A stretch of 64,000 nt of DNA from NCBI RefSeq assembly GCF_000829445.1, contig NZ_JXRQ01000015.1:124001-188000 (forward strand), in the 5' to 3' direction. A model generated the notes under the pieces. That model did not search any database, was not told where the DNA came from, and saw nothing but the letters and a program-made list of their open reading frames with translations. A program made the position numbers and the translations under genes. The DNA is from Jeotgalibacillus alimentarius (GTDB lineage Bacteria > Bacillota > Bacilli > Bacillales > Jeotgalibacillaceae). Positions 40,879 through 49,674 of the stretch are shown piece by piece. How positions within the stretch are numbered: position 1 is the first letter of the stretch; every line of letters begins with the position of its first letter.

Positions 40879-41108
40879 ATCAGGATCCATTTAAATATGA
40901 AGAGCAGTTAAAGCATTTTTTAGATTCGTACCACGTTGAAATGCCTGAATTTCCAGTTGAAAAGCCCGGCAGATGGCAGCGACTGATTCAATGGCTTGCA
41001 ACACCGGTCAAAAACCCGCTGGACCCTCTTGTCGAAACGGTCCGCAGCTATTCTTTAGCAGGCACACTGCCAATTGTGCTTGGACTCGTTATTGCGGTCA
41101 TCACATGA
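40875..41108 (+). CDS. Short membrane-tailed protein, probable anti-sigma factor
   Basis: 77 residues starting at GTG with GGGAGG 10 nt upstream. The first 50 are soluble (MNQDPFKYEEQLKHFLDSYH, then KPGRWQRLIQWLATPVKNPL), and one helix, LAGTLPIVLGLVIAVIT, ends the protein. Position and size fit the sigma-binding part of an anti-sigma factor, but no extracytoplasmic sensor domain is present. The role is inferred from the 4-bp overlap with the sigma gene. Confidence 0.6.
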   Translation: MNQDPFKYEEQLKHFLDSYHVEMPEFPVEKPGRWQRLIQWLATPVKNPLDPLVETVRSYSLAGTLPIVLGLVIAVIT

Positions 41109-41140
41109 TTTTTGAATGTAAAAAGCACCTCATGATCGAA

Positions 41141-41914
41141 TCAATAAGGTGCTTTCCCTTTTTTCTCAGTATAGATGTCCACTGCCTGCTGGTAAGTCCC
41201 CTCGTCAAATCCGAACCGTCTCACCCATTCCATCACGCCTGACTGATCAAGGATATGATCCTCAAAACCCGTTTCCCTGAAAATACGCAGCCCGTTATCT
41301 CTGAGCGATACAGCAACCCCATCTATATAACCAAACAATTTCAGTGACTGAAAGGCAAATCCATCCTGCCAGTCATGGGTGCCACGGACATGTTCCTTCA
41401 CCCACTCCCAGCTTACAGGCTCCGTGATCAACTGTTTCACAGGTCCCGGCTCTCTTGTGACAGTGATTTCTCTGTCACTCACACTATAAGTAAATGTTTC
41501 CGCCGGTGCCTTTACCTCGAAGGACTTACGTAGCGGATACGCCTGAAAAAGCGGTGCACTGTAACCTGTATCAACATAATAGGGTTCACCTTCGAGGTCT
41601 ACACGGAGGCAGAGATGACGCGGGTTCATAAAAAGGTAATGCACTTCAAAACCAAGCTCTGCAAGCAGCTTGTGAAACCCTCTTGCAAGTGTGTAACAGG
41701 TACCGCCTGCCCCCTTATGAATGATCCGGTCGAGACATTCTTCTGCAGTCGGCAGATAGGCATCCTCTTCGTTTCTTTCAGCGTAGTCAATGAATTTTGT
41801 CATCGTCTCCCATCTCACTTTTCTCTGATGAGCCTCAACCAGCCTGTTCAGATAATGAAGTGAGGGAGCTTCTTTTTCAAGGTCTAGAAATGCTAAAAAC
41901 CGTTCTGAAAACAT
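41141..41914 (-). CDS. nat: Arylamine N-acetyltransferase
   Basis: 257 residues. The papain-like triad is in place: Cys73 in GAGGTCYTLARG, His100 in NPRHLCLRV and Asp115 in YYVDTGYSAP. These enzymes transfer acetyl from CoA to aromatic amines and hydrazines through the cysteine. The motif before Cys differs from the usual RGGxC (here GAGGTC). Followed by a CdsA-like gene lying upstream on the same strand. Confidence 0.85.
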   Translation of the reverse strand: MFSERFLAFLDLEKEAPSLHYLNRLVEAHQRKVRWETMTKFIDYAERNEEDAYLPTAEECLDRIIHKGAGGTCYTLARGFHKLLAELGFEVHYLFMNPRHLCLRVDLEGEPYYVDTGYSAPLFQAYPLRKSFEVKAPAETFTYSVSDREITVTREPGPVKQLITEPVSWEWVKEHVRGTHDWQDGFAFQSLKLFGYIDGVAVSLRDNGLRIFRETGFEDHILDQSGVMEWVRRFGFDEGTYQQAVDIYTEKKGKAPY

Positions 41915-41931
41915 TGACTCTGCCTCCTGTT

Positions 41932-42885
41932 TTAAAAAATATAATAATAGACCAAATGGAAAAATACAGGCGCTGTATAGGTCAGGCTCTCCACCTTATT
42001 AATCGTCTTACTTTCAATCATCCGCCCGTTCACCGTTTCTCTCAGGAAGAAGTTACGCTTCAGTACAGACATGACCACCGTGCCAAAGAAACCTGTTACG
42101 CCGATCAGCAGTCCGGTAAAGATGCTGAAGCCAAATGACATTGGCGTAATATAAGGTGCAATCACAACTGACAGCAGCACAGTTCCGAATAGTCCTGCAG
42201 CGAACCCTTCCCATGTAAGATCCGGGTTAGCAGATTCGAGCACTTTTTTCTTACCGAATTTTTTTGATACCAGCAGATGAATGACATCATTCGCCTGCGT
42301 GAGCGGCACCAGATAAAGTACCATCAGCGCTCCATACTGCTCTGCAATGCTGACGTCATGTCGGGTAATCTCAGGCATCGTCGCAAATAATGCCAGGTGA
42401 CTGATACCGAACACCAGCAGCATCAGTCCCCACTGCGTCATGCTGACTGACTTCAGGAAACCCGCGCTGCCATTTTTAAAAATTCTGACCAGTGGCAGGA
42501 ATAAGAACACATAGATCGGAATAAATACAATAAACATGCCGTACCAGCCAATGTAGATCCAGTAAAAGTTAATCGGAATCGCAAGGTAAGCCCAGATAAA
42601 AATCCGTCTGTCCTGCTTCCTCGTTTCAAGCATGGAAAAGTATTCACGCAGCGCCAGGAAACACAGAATCATCAGCGAGACCATTGATACTGTCGGATGA
42701 AAAGCCATCGACAGGACAAAGATGATCGCCATCCCCCACCATAGTTTTGTGCGGATCATCAATTCATCGTATTTATCACTACCCTTATTTTTCCTTTTGT
42801 GAAAATATGTTATAACAGATACTAGAAGACTGACCGATATGAGAATCAAGAAAATAAAATATATGTATTCTATTAAGTTATTCAA
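41932..42885 (-). CDS. CdsA-like (CTP transferase family) membrane protein with altered signature
   Basis: About 317 residues with eight helices. The last third, NPDLTWEGFAAGLFGTVLLS, then VVMSVLKRNFFLRETV and INKVESLTYTAPVFFH, aligns with the phosphatidate cytidylyltransferase signature. There the enzyme has KRxxxxKD...DRxDS; here the positions read KRNFFLRE and NKVES, so conserved acidic residues are changed. It may be a degenerate or specialised paralogue. TTG 42885 is the likely start. Confidence 0.75.
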   Translation of the reverse strand: MNNLIEYIYFIFLILISVSLLVSVITYFHKRKNKGSDKYDELMIRTKLWWGMAIIFVLSMAFHPTVSMVSLMILCFLALREYFSMLETRKQDRRIFIWAYLAIPINFYWIYIGWYGMFIVFIPIYVFLFLPLVRIFKNGSAGFLKSVSMTQWGLMLLVFGISHLALFATMPEITRHDVSIAEQYGALMVLYLVPLTQANDVIHLLVSKKFGKKKVLESANPDLTWEGFAAGLFGTVLLSVVIAPYITPMSFGFSIFTGLLIGVTGFFGTVVMSVLKRNFFLRETVNGRMIESKTINKVESLTYTAPVFFHLVYYYIF

Positions 42886-42924
42886 TCTATTCACCTCGCT
42901 TTTCTGAAAGGAGTGACATCATTT

Positions 42925-43482
42925 TTGGACGATAAAAAGATTTACATTTTGCTGACAGATACAGGAACTGCTTTTACCAAAACAATCAAGCGTTATACAA
43001 AAGCACCTTATAATCACTCTTCTTTGTCTCTTGATCAAGAACTGATTCAATTATATAGCTTCGGCCGCAAGAATCCTAATAACCCCTTTAATGGCGGTTT
43101 CGTCCAGGAGGATGTGCTTAAGGGAACCTATAAAAAGTTTCCTCATACAACTTGTGCGGTTTGTGAAATGACCATCACTACCCGTCAATACGAAAAGATC
43201 AGGAGAATGATTCGTTTATTTCAAAAAAAAGACCAAAAAACGATTTATAATCTGCTTGGGGTGCTGGGTGTTGCCTTCAAGGAGCCCTTTGAGCCGCACG
43301 GGTCATACTTCTGTTCACAGTTTGTCGCAGAGATTCTTCACAGAGCCGGTGTAAGACTGTGGGATAAGCTTCCTGCCCTGGTGGAACCTGATGACTTCAG
43401 GAGATCAGATCAAACTACATTAATCTATGAAGGTTTGCTGACAGACTATGAACCCGTTTTAATGCGCAAAAAAGCAAAGTGA
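42925..43482 (+). CDS. Permuted papain-like (YiiX/YycO-type NlpC/P60) protein
   Basis: 185 residues. YTKAPYNHSSLSLDQEL supplies the catalytic His, and PHGSYFCSQFVAEILHRAG the Cys, in the permuted order of DUF830/YiiX proteins. Such enzymes hydrolyse amide or thioester bonds; the substrate is unknown. No signal peptide. The likely start is TTG 42925, 11 nt from AAGGAG; an in-frame GTG at 42913 overlaps it. Confidence 0.75.
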   Translation: MDDKKIYILLTDTGTAFTKTIKRYTKAPYNHSSLSLDQELIQLYSFGRKNPNNPFNGGFVQEDVLKGTYKKFPHTTCAVCEMTITTRQYEKIRRMIRLFQKKDQKTIYNLLGVLGVAFKEPFEPHGSYFCSQFVAEILHRAGVRLWDKLPALVEPDDFRRSDQTTLIYEGLLTDYEPVLMRKKAK

Positions 43483-43500
43483 ACTCTCACTTTGCTTTTT
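43469..43500. terminator. Bidirectional terminator overlapping a stop
   Basis: AAAAAGCAAAGTGA, 4 nt, TCACTTTGCTTTTT. Confidence 0.9.
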
Positions 43501-44202
43501 CTAAAAGTCATATTCTTCTATCATTTTCTTTGTGATTAACTCATAGCCTCTTTTATTCGGGTGGAGCGCATCACTGAAATATTCAGTGCTTTTTTCTTTT
43601 AAAATACCGTCTGTCGCAATGAATTTTACGCGTGGATACTCTTCAAGCATCTGTTTGCTTAAGGCATTCCAGTCATCAATAACCTGCTGGATTTCATTGT
43701 TTTCAGGGTAGGGATTAAATAATCCGAGAAATAGAATCGGTGCCTCAGGATTTTCCTCACGAATGATCGTGAGTATCTTTTCCAGATTCTTTTCGTAATC
43801 TGCTTTACCTGCTTGAATCCGATCATCATACAGTGGGTTCAGATCTCCGCCGTTTTTTTTGATCAGATCATTTGTACCTATAAATATCGTAAAGTACTCT
43901 GCATTTTTCAGCGTTGCTTTCACGTCTTCATCCTGCAGCTGGGACAGCAACCCGTCAGTCTGCTGCCCGGGGATCCCATAATTATAGACTGTCAGCGGTT
44001 CCTCACGAATATCATTTATCACTTCTTCAAGGTTCTCAGCATACCCTGCGCCTGACTGATCCCCTATTCCATATGTCAGTGAATCACCAAGCGCCACAAG
44101 CTCCTGACCGCGTTCGGGCGTATTGTGATCATAGATCCATAACCCGCCTGCTCCAGCTGTTAGAACAGTAAGTGCCAGAAACGCCAATTTCATTTTACTC
44201 AT
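43501..44202 (-). CDS. Exported SGNH/GDSL-type esterase
   Basis: 233 residues. An N-terminal signal anchor, LAFLALTVLTAGAGGLWIYD, is followed by VALGDSLTYGIGD (nucleophile Ser41), YGIPGQQTDGLLS, FIGTNDL and DALHPNKRGYE with the catalytic Asp-His. It is likely a surface or secreted lipase/esterase. Single gene. Confidence 0.88.
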   Translation of the reverse strand: MSKMKLAFLALTVLTAGAGGLWIYDHNTPERGQELVALGDSLTYGIGDQSGAGYAENLEEVINDIREEPLTVYNYGIPGQQTDGLLSQLQDEDVKATLKNAEYFTIFIGTNDLIKKNGGDLNPLYDDRIQAGKADYEKNLEKILTIIREENPEAPILFLGLFNPYPENNEIQQVIDDWNALSKQMLEEYPRVKFIATDGILKEKSTEYFSDALHPNKRGYELITKKMIEEYDF

Positions 44203-44292
44203 CAGAAAAACCTCCTAAAGGATATGAATTCCCCGGGAGGCCTTAGTCAAACGTCTGTTTTCACTTTGTCACCTAAAAGATATTTAATCGTA

Positions 44293-44571
44293 TCAAAATA
44301 CAAATATAACGGTATATAAAATCACTGCCACATTGACGACTGTCAAAATCGTTGCGATCGTGGTAAGAAGATTTCTCTCCTCCCCGCGAATCACTGTGAT
44401 CACCATAAATACCAGACAAGCAGGGGTCAGCACGAGAATGGCCAGCATCATCACACTCTCAAGGTCCATACTGATTGTCCGGACCGGCTCAAGCAACAGC
44501 ATAAATACCGGGACCAGTACACTCAATCCCAGATAAACCCCGCTCATCCATGTCCGGTTCTGATCTCTCAC
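44293..44571 (-). CDS. Small three-helix membrane protein
   Basis: 92 residues with helices at about 10-28, 36-58 and 68-90. GTG 44571 has TAGGAG 8 nt upstream. It lies 9 bp after an RDD protein and is probably in the same operon (45574 to 44293). Not recognised. Confidence 0.65.
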   Translation of the reverse strand: MRDQNRTWMSGVYLGLSVLVPVFMLLLEPVRTISMDLESVMMLAILVLTPACLVFMVITVIRGEERNLLTTIATILTVVNVAVILYTVIFVF

Positions 44572-44580
44572 GTCAGTCTC

Positions 44581-44970
44581 CTACCTTTCGTTTACCACAA
44601 CAGCTGCATAACGGTCATGTGCCATGCTTCTGCCATCTGTCCCCACGTAGGCTTCTTTATCTTTCATATACTTAAATCCGCCAATTGTATCACGGTAAGC
44701 CATTCGCTTTAACAGCTGTTCTGTTGTCAGAGGGAAGCCATCTTCACTTTCAAGCTTCAGTCCCATTGCCTTGTAACCTACTGTCTGGCCGCAGCTTTTA
44801 AGCTGTGCGAGTTCTAATCCCCACATCACTGCAGTAGGGGTCACGAGCGCATGAAACGCCTCGTTTTTAACTTTTTTTCTAAGTACGTATTCAACACCCG
44901 CTGTCACTGCACTCGATACCGCCAAATCAATTAAAATCGCTTTAAATCTTCTTTTTGTTACTTCTTTCAT
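44581..44970 (-). CDS. RDD family membrane protein
   Basis: 129 residues. RRFKAILIDLAVSSAVTAGV is the first helix with the R...D pattern, and QTVGYKAMGLKLESEDGFPL and RMAYRDTIGGFKYMKDKEAY are RDD family landmarks. Its start overlaps the DUF1801 stop by one base. Function unknown. Confidence 0.8.
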   Translation of the reverse strand: MKEVTKRRFKAILIDLAVSSAVTAGVEYVLRKKVKNEAFHALVTPTAVMWGLELAQLKSCGQTVGYKAMGLKLESEDGFPLTTEQLLKRMAYRDTIGGFKYMKDKEAYVGTDGRSMAHDRYAAVVVNER

Positions 44971-45407
44971 CAGTTATCTGCTCCTTCCGCCGGATACGTT
45001 TTTTGTAAAAATTCAATTGATTGTCTGATCAAATCCTTTAATACATCAGTATGTACATCATCGAGCTTATTGATATACACACATGCTTTACCCGAAGTAT
45101 GCTTACCGAAATCCTTCAGCAGCGCTTCCCGCTCAGGATCTCCCGTTGCAAAATACAGACTGATCTTTGCTTTTCTCGGTGAAAAACCGACCAGCGGCGC
45201 ATCGCCTTCATGGCCCGTTGCATACCGGTAATGATAAGAGCCGAATCCGATGATGCTCGGCCCCCACATCTTCGCCTGATAGCCTGAAGTTTCTTCAAAG
45301 ATCTCAAGCAGCCTGTATGCATCTTCCCGTTTTTTTGGAGATTCCACAGCCTCAATGAATTCAATCACACTGCCATCATGCTCTTTCGTTTTCTGTTCAT
45401 ACGCCAT
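44970..45407 (-). CDS. DUF1801 domain protein
   Basis: 145 residues. MWGPSIIGFGSYHYRYATGH and GFSPRKAKISLYFA are typical of the DUF1801/YdhG fold, followed by a C-terminal helix with LIRQSIEFLQKTYPAE. Soluble. Coupled to genes on both sides by one-base overlaps. Function unknown. Confidence 0.8.
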   Translation of the reverse strand: MAYEQKTKEHDGSVIEFIEAVESPKKREDAYRLLEIFEETSGYQAKMWGPSIIGFGSYHYRYATGHEGDAPLVGFSPRKAKISLYFATGDPEREALLKDFGKHTSGKACVYINKLDDVHTDVLKDLIRQSIEFLQKTYPAEGADN

Positions 45408-45574
45408 CAGTTGATCACCTCACGTTTGAAATAAAGCATTGGTCCATTTATCCCTGAGAGCTCCCAGCCTTCACTGCCAATTTGATTCAGCATGTCCAGA
45501 AGCCGTCGTTCTATTTCATCTTTATCGTTTGATCTGATCTCAATATACTCGATGCGGTATTCAAATTTCTTCAT
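45407..45574 (-). CDS. DUF4177-like small protein
   Basis: 55 residues: MKKFEYRIEYIEIRSNDKDE, LLDMLNQIGSEGWELSGING and a final strand, MLYFKREV. The pattern GxEGWELxxxxG...FKR is that of DUF4177. AAAGGAG lies 10 nt before ATG 45574. First gene of the four-gene operon. Confidence 0.8.
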   Translation of the reverse strand: MKKFEYRIEYIEIRSNDKDEIERRLLDMLNQIGSEGWELSGINGPMLYFKREVIN

Positions 45575-45621
45575 TGATTGAACACTCCTTTGTTCATATA
45601 CGGGCAAGCCCTAAAAAAGAT

Positions 45622-46656
45622 TCACTCCCCCTGCCATTTTTCAGCACGCCACTCAAACCACCGGCCATGTCCATCTGTCTCACCAATTACCTGACTGGTC
45701 CGGCGTCCATTCACAAAGAGATCAATGCGGAGCTTACCATCAGTAATGTTATTAAAAATGTGTGCAGTATCTCTTTGTTCACCGAGCGCTTCAACCTTTT
45801 CCATTAAGTCTTCTCTGACATGCGCAGGCATCTGGTTCGCCACATGAGTGTGAAAAATACAGAGCAGGCTGTCTCTATTCATCTTTTCTGCCAGGTCAGG
45901 CAGCAGACTGACACCATTTCCTTCTATCAGACGCAGAGGATTTTCCCTCACGACCATTGAAGCGCGGTCAAAATTGCTTCGTCGTTCATGATGTTCAGGC
46001 CAGATCAACGCCTTCAGCCACAGACGATCATCCTCATCTGTCAAATCACTGACATTCAGATCTACCCCAACTCTCTCAGCAACAGGAGGCATGTTTTCCG
46101 GCAGCAAAGGCAGACGGCCGCTCTTCACTTCAGATGAAAGCACCAATTCAGCGTTCTGATTACTATAAGTCTGACCATTGTAGGCATACCCATACTGATC
46201 CCACAGCAGTTGAAGCCCTGCGCTTGTCCCGATCTCAATCAATGACAGCGGCTTTTTAACCTCCTGAAATAAAGAAGCGAATACAGGGTACAAATATGCG
46301 CACCTTCTTACTTCATTCGTCTGTACGCGGCGTGTTTTTAACAATTCACGAATCGGTTCATGATGCGTCAGGACGAATTCTTTAAAAGCCGGAAATGCAT
46401 CCTGCCCCGTTTCTGCACGTTCAGTCAGACTCGGATAGAATGCTCTCAGCACGTGATGCGGTTCTTTCATCAGCATATACTGAACAGCACCGAATAAAAG
46501 ATTCGGTACCGGCTGACCCTCATTTGCATCCAGACAGACACCAAGCACCTCCTCATCCTGTGAAATACGCAGCGATAAAGCTTTATATAAAGGGCTCGAT
46601 CCCTCGCACTGTTCATTTGCAAATTGCTTAAATTCGTTTGAAAGCTGACTCTTCAT
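45622..46656 (-). CDS. DUF2332 family protein
   Basis: 344 residues. SPLYKALSLRISQDEEVLGV, NLLFGAVQYMLMKEPHHVLR and LIEIGTSAGLQLLWDQYGYA (a methyltransferase-like glycine loop) match DUF2332. The domain may be related to SAM-dependent methyltransferases; no activity is established. Single gene, cytosolic. Confidence 0.82.
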   Translation of the reverse strand: MKSQLSNEFKQFANEQCEGSSPLYKALSLRISQDEEVLGVCLDANEGQPVPNLLFGAVQYMLMKEPHHVLRAFYPSLTERAETGQDAFPAFKEFVLTHHEPIRELLKTRRVQTNEVRRCAYLYPVFASLFQEVKKPLSLIEIGTSAGLQLLWDQYGYAYNGQTYSNQNAELVLSSEVKSGRLPLLPENMPPVAERVGVDLNVSDLTDEDDRLWLKALIWPEHHERRSNFDRASMVVRENPLRLIEGNGVSLLPDLAEKMNRDSLLCIFHTHVANQMPAHVREDLMEKVEALGEQRDTAHIFNNITDGKLRIDLFVNGRRTSQVIGETDGHGRWFEWRAEKWQGE

Positions 46657-46808
46657 ATCTCATTCCTCCCATTTTCCCTTGTTATCTGATTGACTTCTAT
46701 ATGGCTCTCACAAAATCCTGCATATGGAAATTCACGTTCTGATCGCTTGCCCGGATAGGTGTAACAGCGTATCCTAAAAAGCAGAGATTACGCTCAGGAG
46801 GGGTATAC

Positions 46809-47834
46809 ATGATTGATTTGCGCAGTGATACGGTAACGAAACCGGATGAAAGAATGAGAAAAGCCATGTATGAGGCCGAAGTTGGTGACGATGTATACGG
46901 TGAAGATCCGACAGTTAACCGGCTTGAAGAAACGGCCGCTGATCTGCTCGGAAAAGAAGCTGCACTCTTTGTCACAAGCGGCACACAGGGAAATCAGATC
47001 GCAGGACTTGTGCATTGCAGACAGGGTCAGGAAGTAATCATGGAGTCGCAGGCACACCTGTTTTTATATGAAGCAGCTGCAATGTCTGCGCTTGCAGGCG
47101 TTCAGATTAAAACGCTGAAAGGCGAGCGCGGTGCGATGAATCCAGGTGAGGTCGAAGCAGCGATTCGCGGTGCAGATATCCACGAGCCGGAAACCGGACT
47201 GATCACGCTTGAAAATACCCATAACAAAGCAGGCGGTGCAGTCCTCCCGCTTGAAAATATGAAAGACATCCACGAGATTGCCAAAAAGCATCACATACCC
47301 GTCCACCTCGACGGAGCCAGACTCTTCAACGCACAGGCAGCCACCGGCATTTCAGTAAAAGAATACGCGCAGTATACAGACACAGTTCAGTTCTGTTTAT
47401 CAAAAGGTCTCGGTGCACCTGTCGGGTCGATCATTGCAGGATCACATGATTTTATCAAGCAGGCCCGCAAATGGCGCAAGCGCCTCGGCGGCGGTCTCAG
47501 ACAGGTCGGTGTCATTGCAGCACCGGGCATCATTGCCCTCAGTGAAAATGCTGAACGTCTGAAAACCGACAATGCCAACGCAAAAAGACTTGCAGACGGC
47601 CTGCTGAATATTGATAGGGTTGTCATTGATAATGAAGTGGAAACAAATATTATCTTAATGAATTTATCTGACTCAGGCATGGAAACAGAAGTGTTTCTCG
47701 AGCAGTTAAAAGAAAGTGGCATCATTGCAGGCACATTCGGTCCTGGCATTGTCAGATTCGTCACAAATAATGGCGTTTCTGAGGAAGATATTGATGAGAC
47801 CCTTTCTGTTGTTGGGAAAATCGTGCGCGGTTAA
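46809..47834 (+). CDS. ltaE: Low-specificity L-threonine aldolase
   Basis: 341 residues. This PLP enzyme cleaves threonine or allo-threonine to glycine and acetaldehyde. MIDLRSDTVTKPDERMRKAM is the N-terminal signature, LFVTSGTQGNQIA the PLP phosphate loop, HLDGARLFNAQAATG the ring-stacking region, and FCLSKGLGAPVGS holds the PLP lysine. A 21-nt repeat array follows its stop, then a terminator. Confidence 0.95.
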   Translation: MIDLRSDTVTKPDERMRKAMYEAEVGDDVYGEDPTVNRLEETAADLLGKEAALFVTSGTQGNQIAGLVHCRQGQEVIMESQAHLFLYEAAAMSALAGVQIKTLKGERGAMNPGEVEAAIRGADIHEPETGLITLENTHNKAGGAVLPLENMKDIHEIAKKHHIPVHLDGARLFNAQAATGISVKEYAQYTDTVQFCLSKGLGAPVGSIIAGSHDFIKQARKWRKRLGGGLRQVGVIAAPGIIALSENAERLKTDNANAKRLADGLLNIDRVVIDNEVETNIILMNLSDSGMETEVFLEQLKESGIIAGTFGPGIVRFVTNNGVSEEDIDETLSVVGKIVRG

Positions 47835-47845
47835 GGGTTGATGTT

Positions 47846-47966
47846 GCCGGGCGATGGACGTGTTGTACCCGGTAATGGTCCCATCACGTTCATTTATGGT
47901 TGTATCGTGCCCGGTAATGGTCGCATCACGTCCATTCATGGTCGTATTCTGACCCTGGATGGTATT
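47846..47966. repeat. 21-nt period repeat array C
   Basis: Units start at 47846, 47867, 47888, 47909, 47930 and 47951, with ATGG at a fixed place (positions 9-12) in every unit. Alternate units resemble each other, e.g. CCCGGTAATGGTCCCATCAC and CCCGGTAATGGTCGCATCAC, giving a 42-nt super-period. It begins 11 bp after the ltaE stop. Confidence 0.85.
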
Positions 47967-48035
47967 AAAAACAAGATCGACGGTCAGTCACAACTGCTCC
48001 GCTTTCACCAGAAACCAGTTATTGATACAGCATTA

Positions 48036-48073
48036 AAAAAGGTGTCCGGCACTCAAGCGCCGGACACCTTTTT
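48036..48073. terminator. Bidirectional terminator
   Basis: AAAAAGGTGTCCGGC, 8 nt, GCCGGACACCTTTTT. Confidence 0.9.
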
Positions 48074-48076
48074 AAT

Positions 48077-49555
48077 TTATGAAGTCATTCTTTTCTCTTC
48101 AACAGACTCCGCTTCCACAGCATCTTTCCTTCTTTCTTTCAAAAACAGCACCAGAAGCCATCCTACGAGTGCCATCCCTGTTGCGACTGTGAACGTCAGA
48201 CCGTAACCTGAGTACAATGCATCAGCAGATACAGCTGCTTCAAGCTGTTCAGCTCCAAGCCCTGCATAATTAGACATATCAGGTTCAAAATTCAGTGAAG
48301 CCTGAGTCATAATCGTGATCAGAATCGCTGTTCCGATCGCAGCACCTACCTGCTGCATCGTGTTCGCCATCGCAGAACCGTGCGCATTCAGCTTAGCAGG
48401 AATTTGATTTAATGCGTGTGTCATCACAGGCATCATACCAAATGACAAGCCGAACATCCGGATCGCATACACGACTGTAATCGTCGTAATTGAAGTCGTC
48501 GCATCAAGCGTTGTGAAGAAGAATGTTGTGACGACAACGATCAGCATACCCGGAATCGCAAGCTTTTTCACACCGAACTTATCAAAGAGAATACCTGTGA
48601 TCGGCGACATAATTCCGATCACAATGGCTCCAGGCAGCAGCATCAGCCCTGAATCAAGTGCAGTCATGCCTCTTGCTGTCTGCATATACATCGGCAGAAT
48701 GGTCTCCGCACTGATCATCGCAATAATCACGAATACTGAAACAGTTAAACCGAGAGAGAAGTCTCTATTTTTAAATACTCGGAATTCAAGAAGAGGCGTT
48801 TTAAGACGCAGCTGTCTCAGAATAAACAGCCCGACAATAACGAAGCCCCCTGCTACACAGGCGATCACCAGGCCATCATCCCAGCCTCGCTCAGACCCTG
48901 CACTGAACCCATACAGCAGTCCGCCAAAACCAAGGGAAGACATCACAATCGAGATCACATCCACTGACGGATTGGTCTGCTCGGTTACGTTTTTAATAAA
49001 AATAAATGCCATAATCCATGTCAAAATGGCAATCGGCAGAACTGCGTAGAACAGCATGCGCCAGTTATAATACTCTACAAGAAATCCGGATAATGTCGGA
49101 CCGATTGCCGGCGCAAATGAAATCACAAGCCCCATAAGCCCAAGCGCAGTTCCGCGTTTTTCAACCGGGAAAATATTCAGTAGTACGGTCATCATAAGCG
49201 GCATCATTACACCTGAACCCATCGCCTGAACAATTCTTGCCACAAGCAGCAACTCGAATGAATCTGAAAAAGCAGCTACCCCGGTTCCAAAAGCAAATAC
49301 CGTAATGGCAGTAATAAAAATCTGTCTTGTTGTAAATTTACCAATGAAGAATGCTGAGATCGGAATCATGATCCCGTTTGTCAGTAGGAATGCGGTTGTG
49401 AGCCACTGTACCTGATGCGCGCCAATATCAAAATGCACCATGATCTCAGGAAGCGCAGTTGCAAGAAGTGTCTCATTCAGTAAAGCAAAAAAGGCACCCA
49501 TCAGCATGACTGCTACCATTGGGCCTTTACGTATATGCTGAAAAGATTCGGTCAT
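48077..49555 (-). CDS. DHA2 family (EmrB/QacA-type) 14-helix multidrug exporter
   Basis: 492 residues. LNETLLATALPEIMVHFD, LTTAFLLTNGIMIPISAFF and LLVARIVQAMGSGVMMPLMM are the usual motifs. GLVISFAPAIGPTLSGFLVE is motif C of antiporters. The divergent TetR gene with a dyad between them suggests drug-induced derepression. ATG 49555 follows AGGGTG. Confidence 0.9.
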   Translation of the reverse strand: MTESFQHIRKGPMVAVMLMGAFFALLNETLLATALPEIMVHFDIGAHQVQWLTTAFLLTNGIMIPISAFFIGKFTTRQIFITAITVFAFGTGVAAFSDSFELLLVARIVQAMGSGVMMPLMMTVLLNIFPVEKRGTALGLMGLVISFAPAIGPTLSGFLVEYYNWRMLFYAVLPIAILTWIMAFIFIKNVTEQTNPSVDVISIVMSSLGFGGLLYGFSAGSERGWDDGLVIACVAGGFVIVGLFILRQLRLKTPLLEFRVFKNRDFSLGLTVSVFVIIAMISAETILPMYMQTARGMTALDSGLMLLPGAIVIGIMSPITGILFDKFGVKKLAIPGMLIVVVTTFFFTTLDATTSITTITVVYAIRMFGLSFGMMPVMTHALNQIPAKLNAHGSAMANTMQQVGAAIGTAILITIMTQASLNFEPDMSNYAGLGAEQLEAAVSADALYSGYGLTFTVATGMALVGWLLVLFLKERRKDAVEAESVEEKRMTS

Positions 49556-49603
49556 TCGAATCACCCTTTCTATAGATAAAAATCACAAGCTTTATCATAA
49601 AGG

Positions 49604-49623
49604 ATTCAATAGTGGTTTTGAAT
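49604..49623. promoter_or_regulatory. Candidate TetR operator in the divergent promoter region
   Basis: ATTCAA, 8 nt, TTGAAT lie midway between the exporter and regulator starts. Confidence 0.45.
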
Positions 49624-49674
49624 GATCAATTTTTATATAATGTACAGATAAACGACAGTGTAGGAGATATGTCT

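Noticed and set aside
47706-47939. Minus-strand frame across array C with a heptad peptide
   Set aside because: Antisense to ltaE 3' end, no ribosome site, again a by-product of the 21-nt period.
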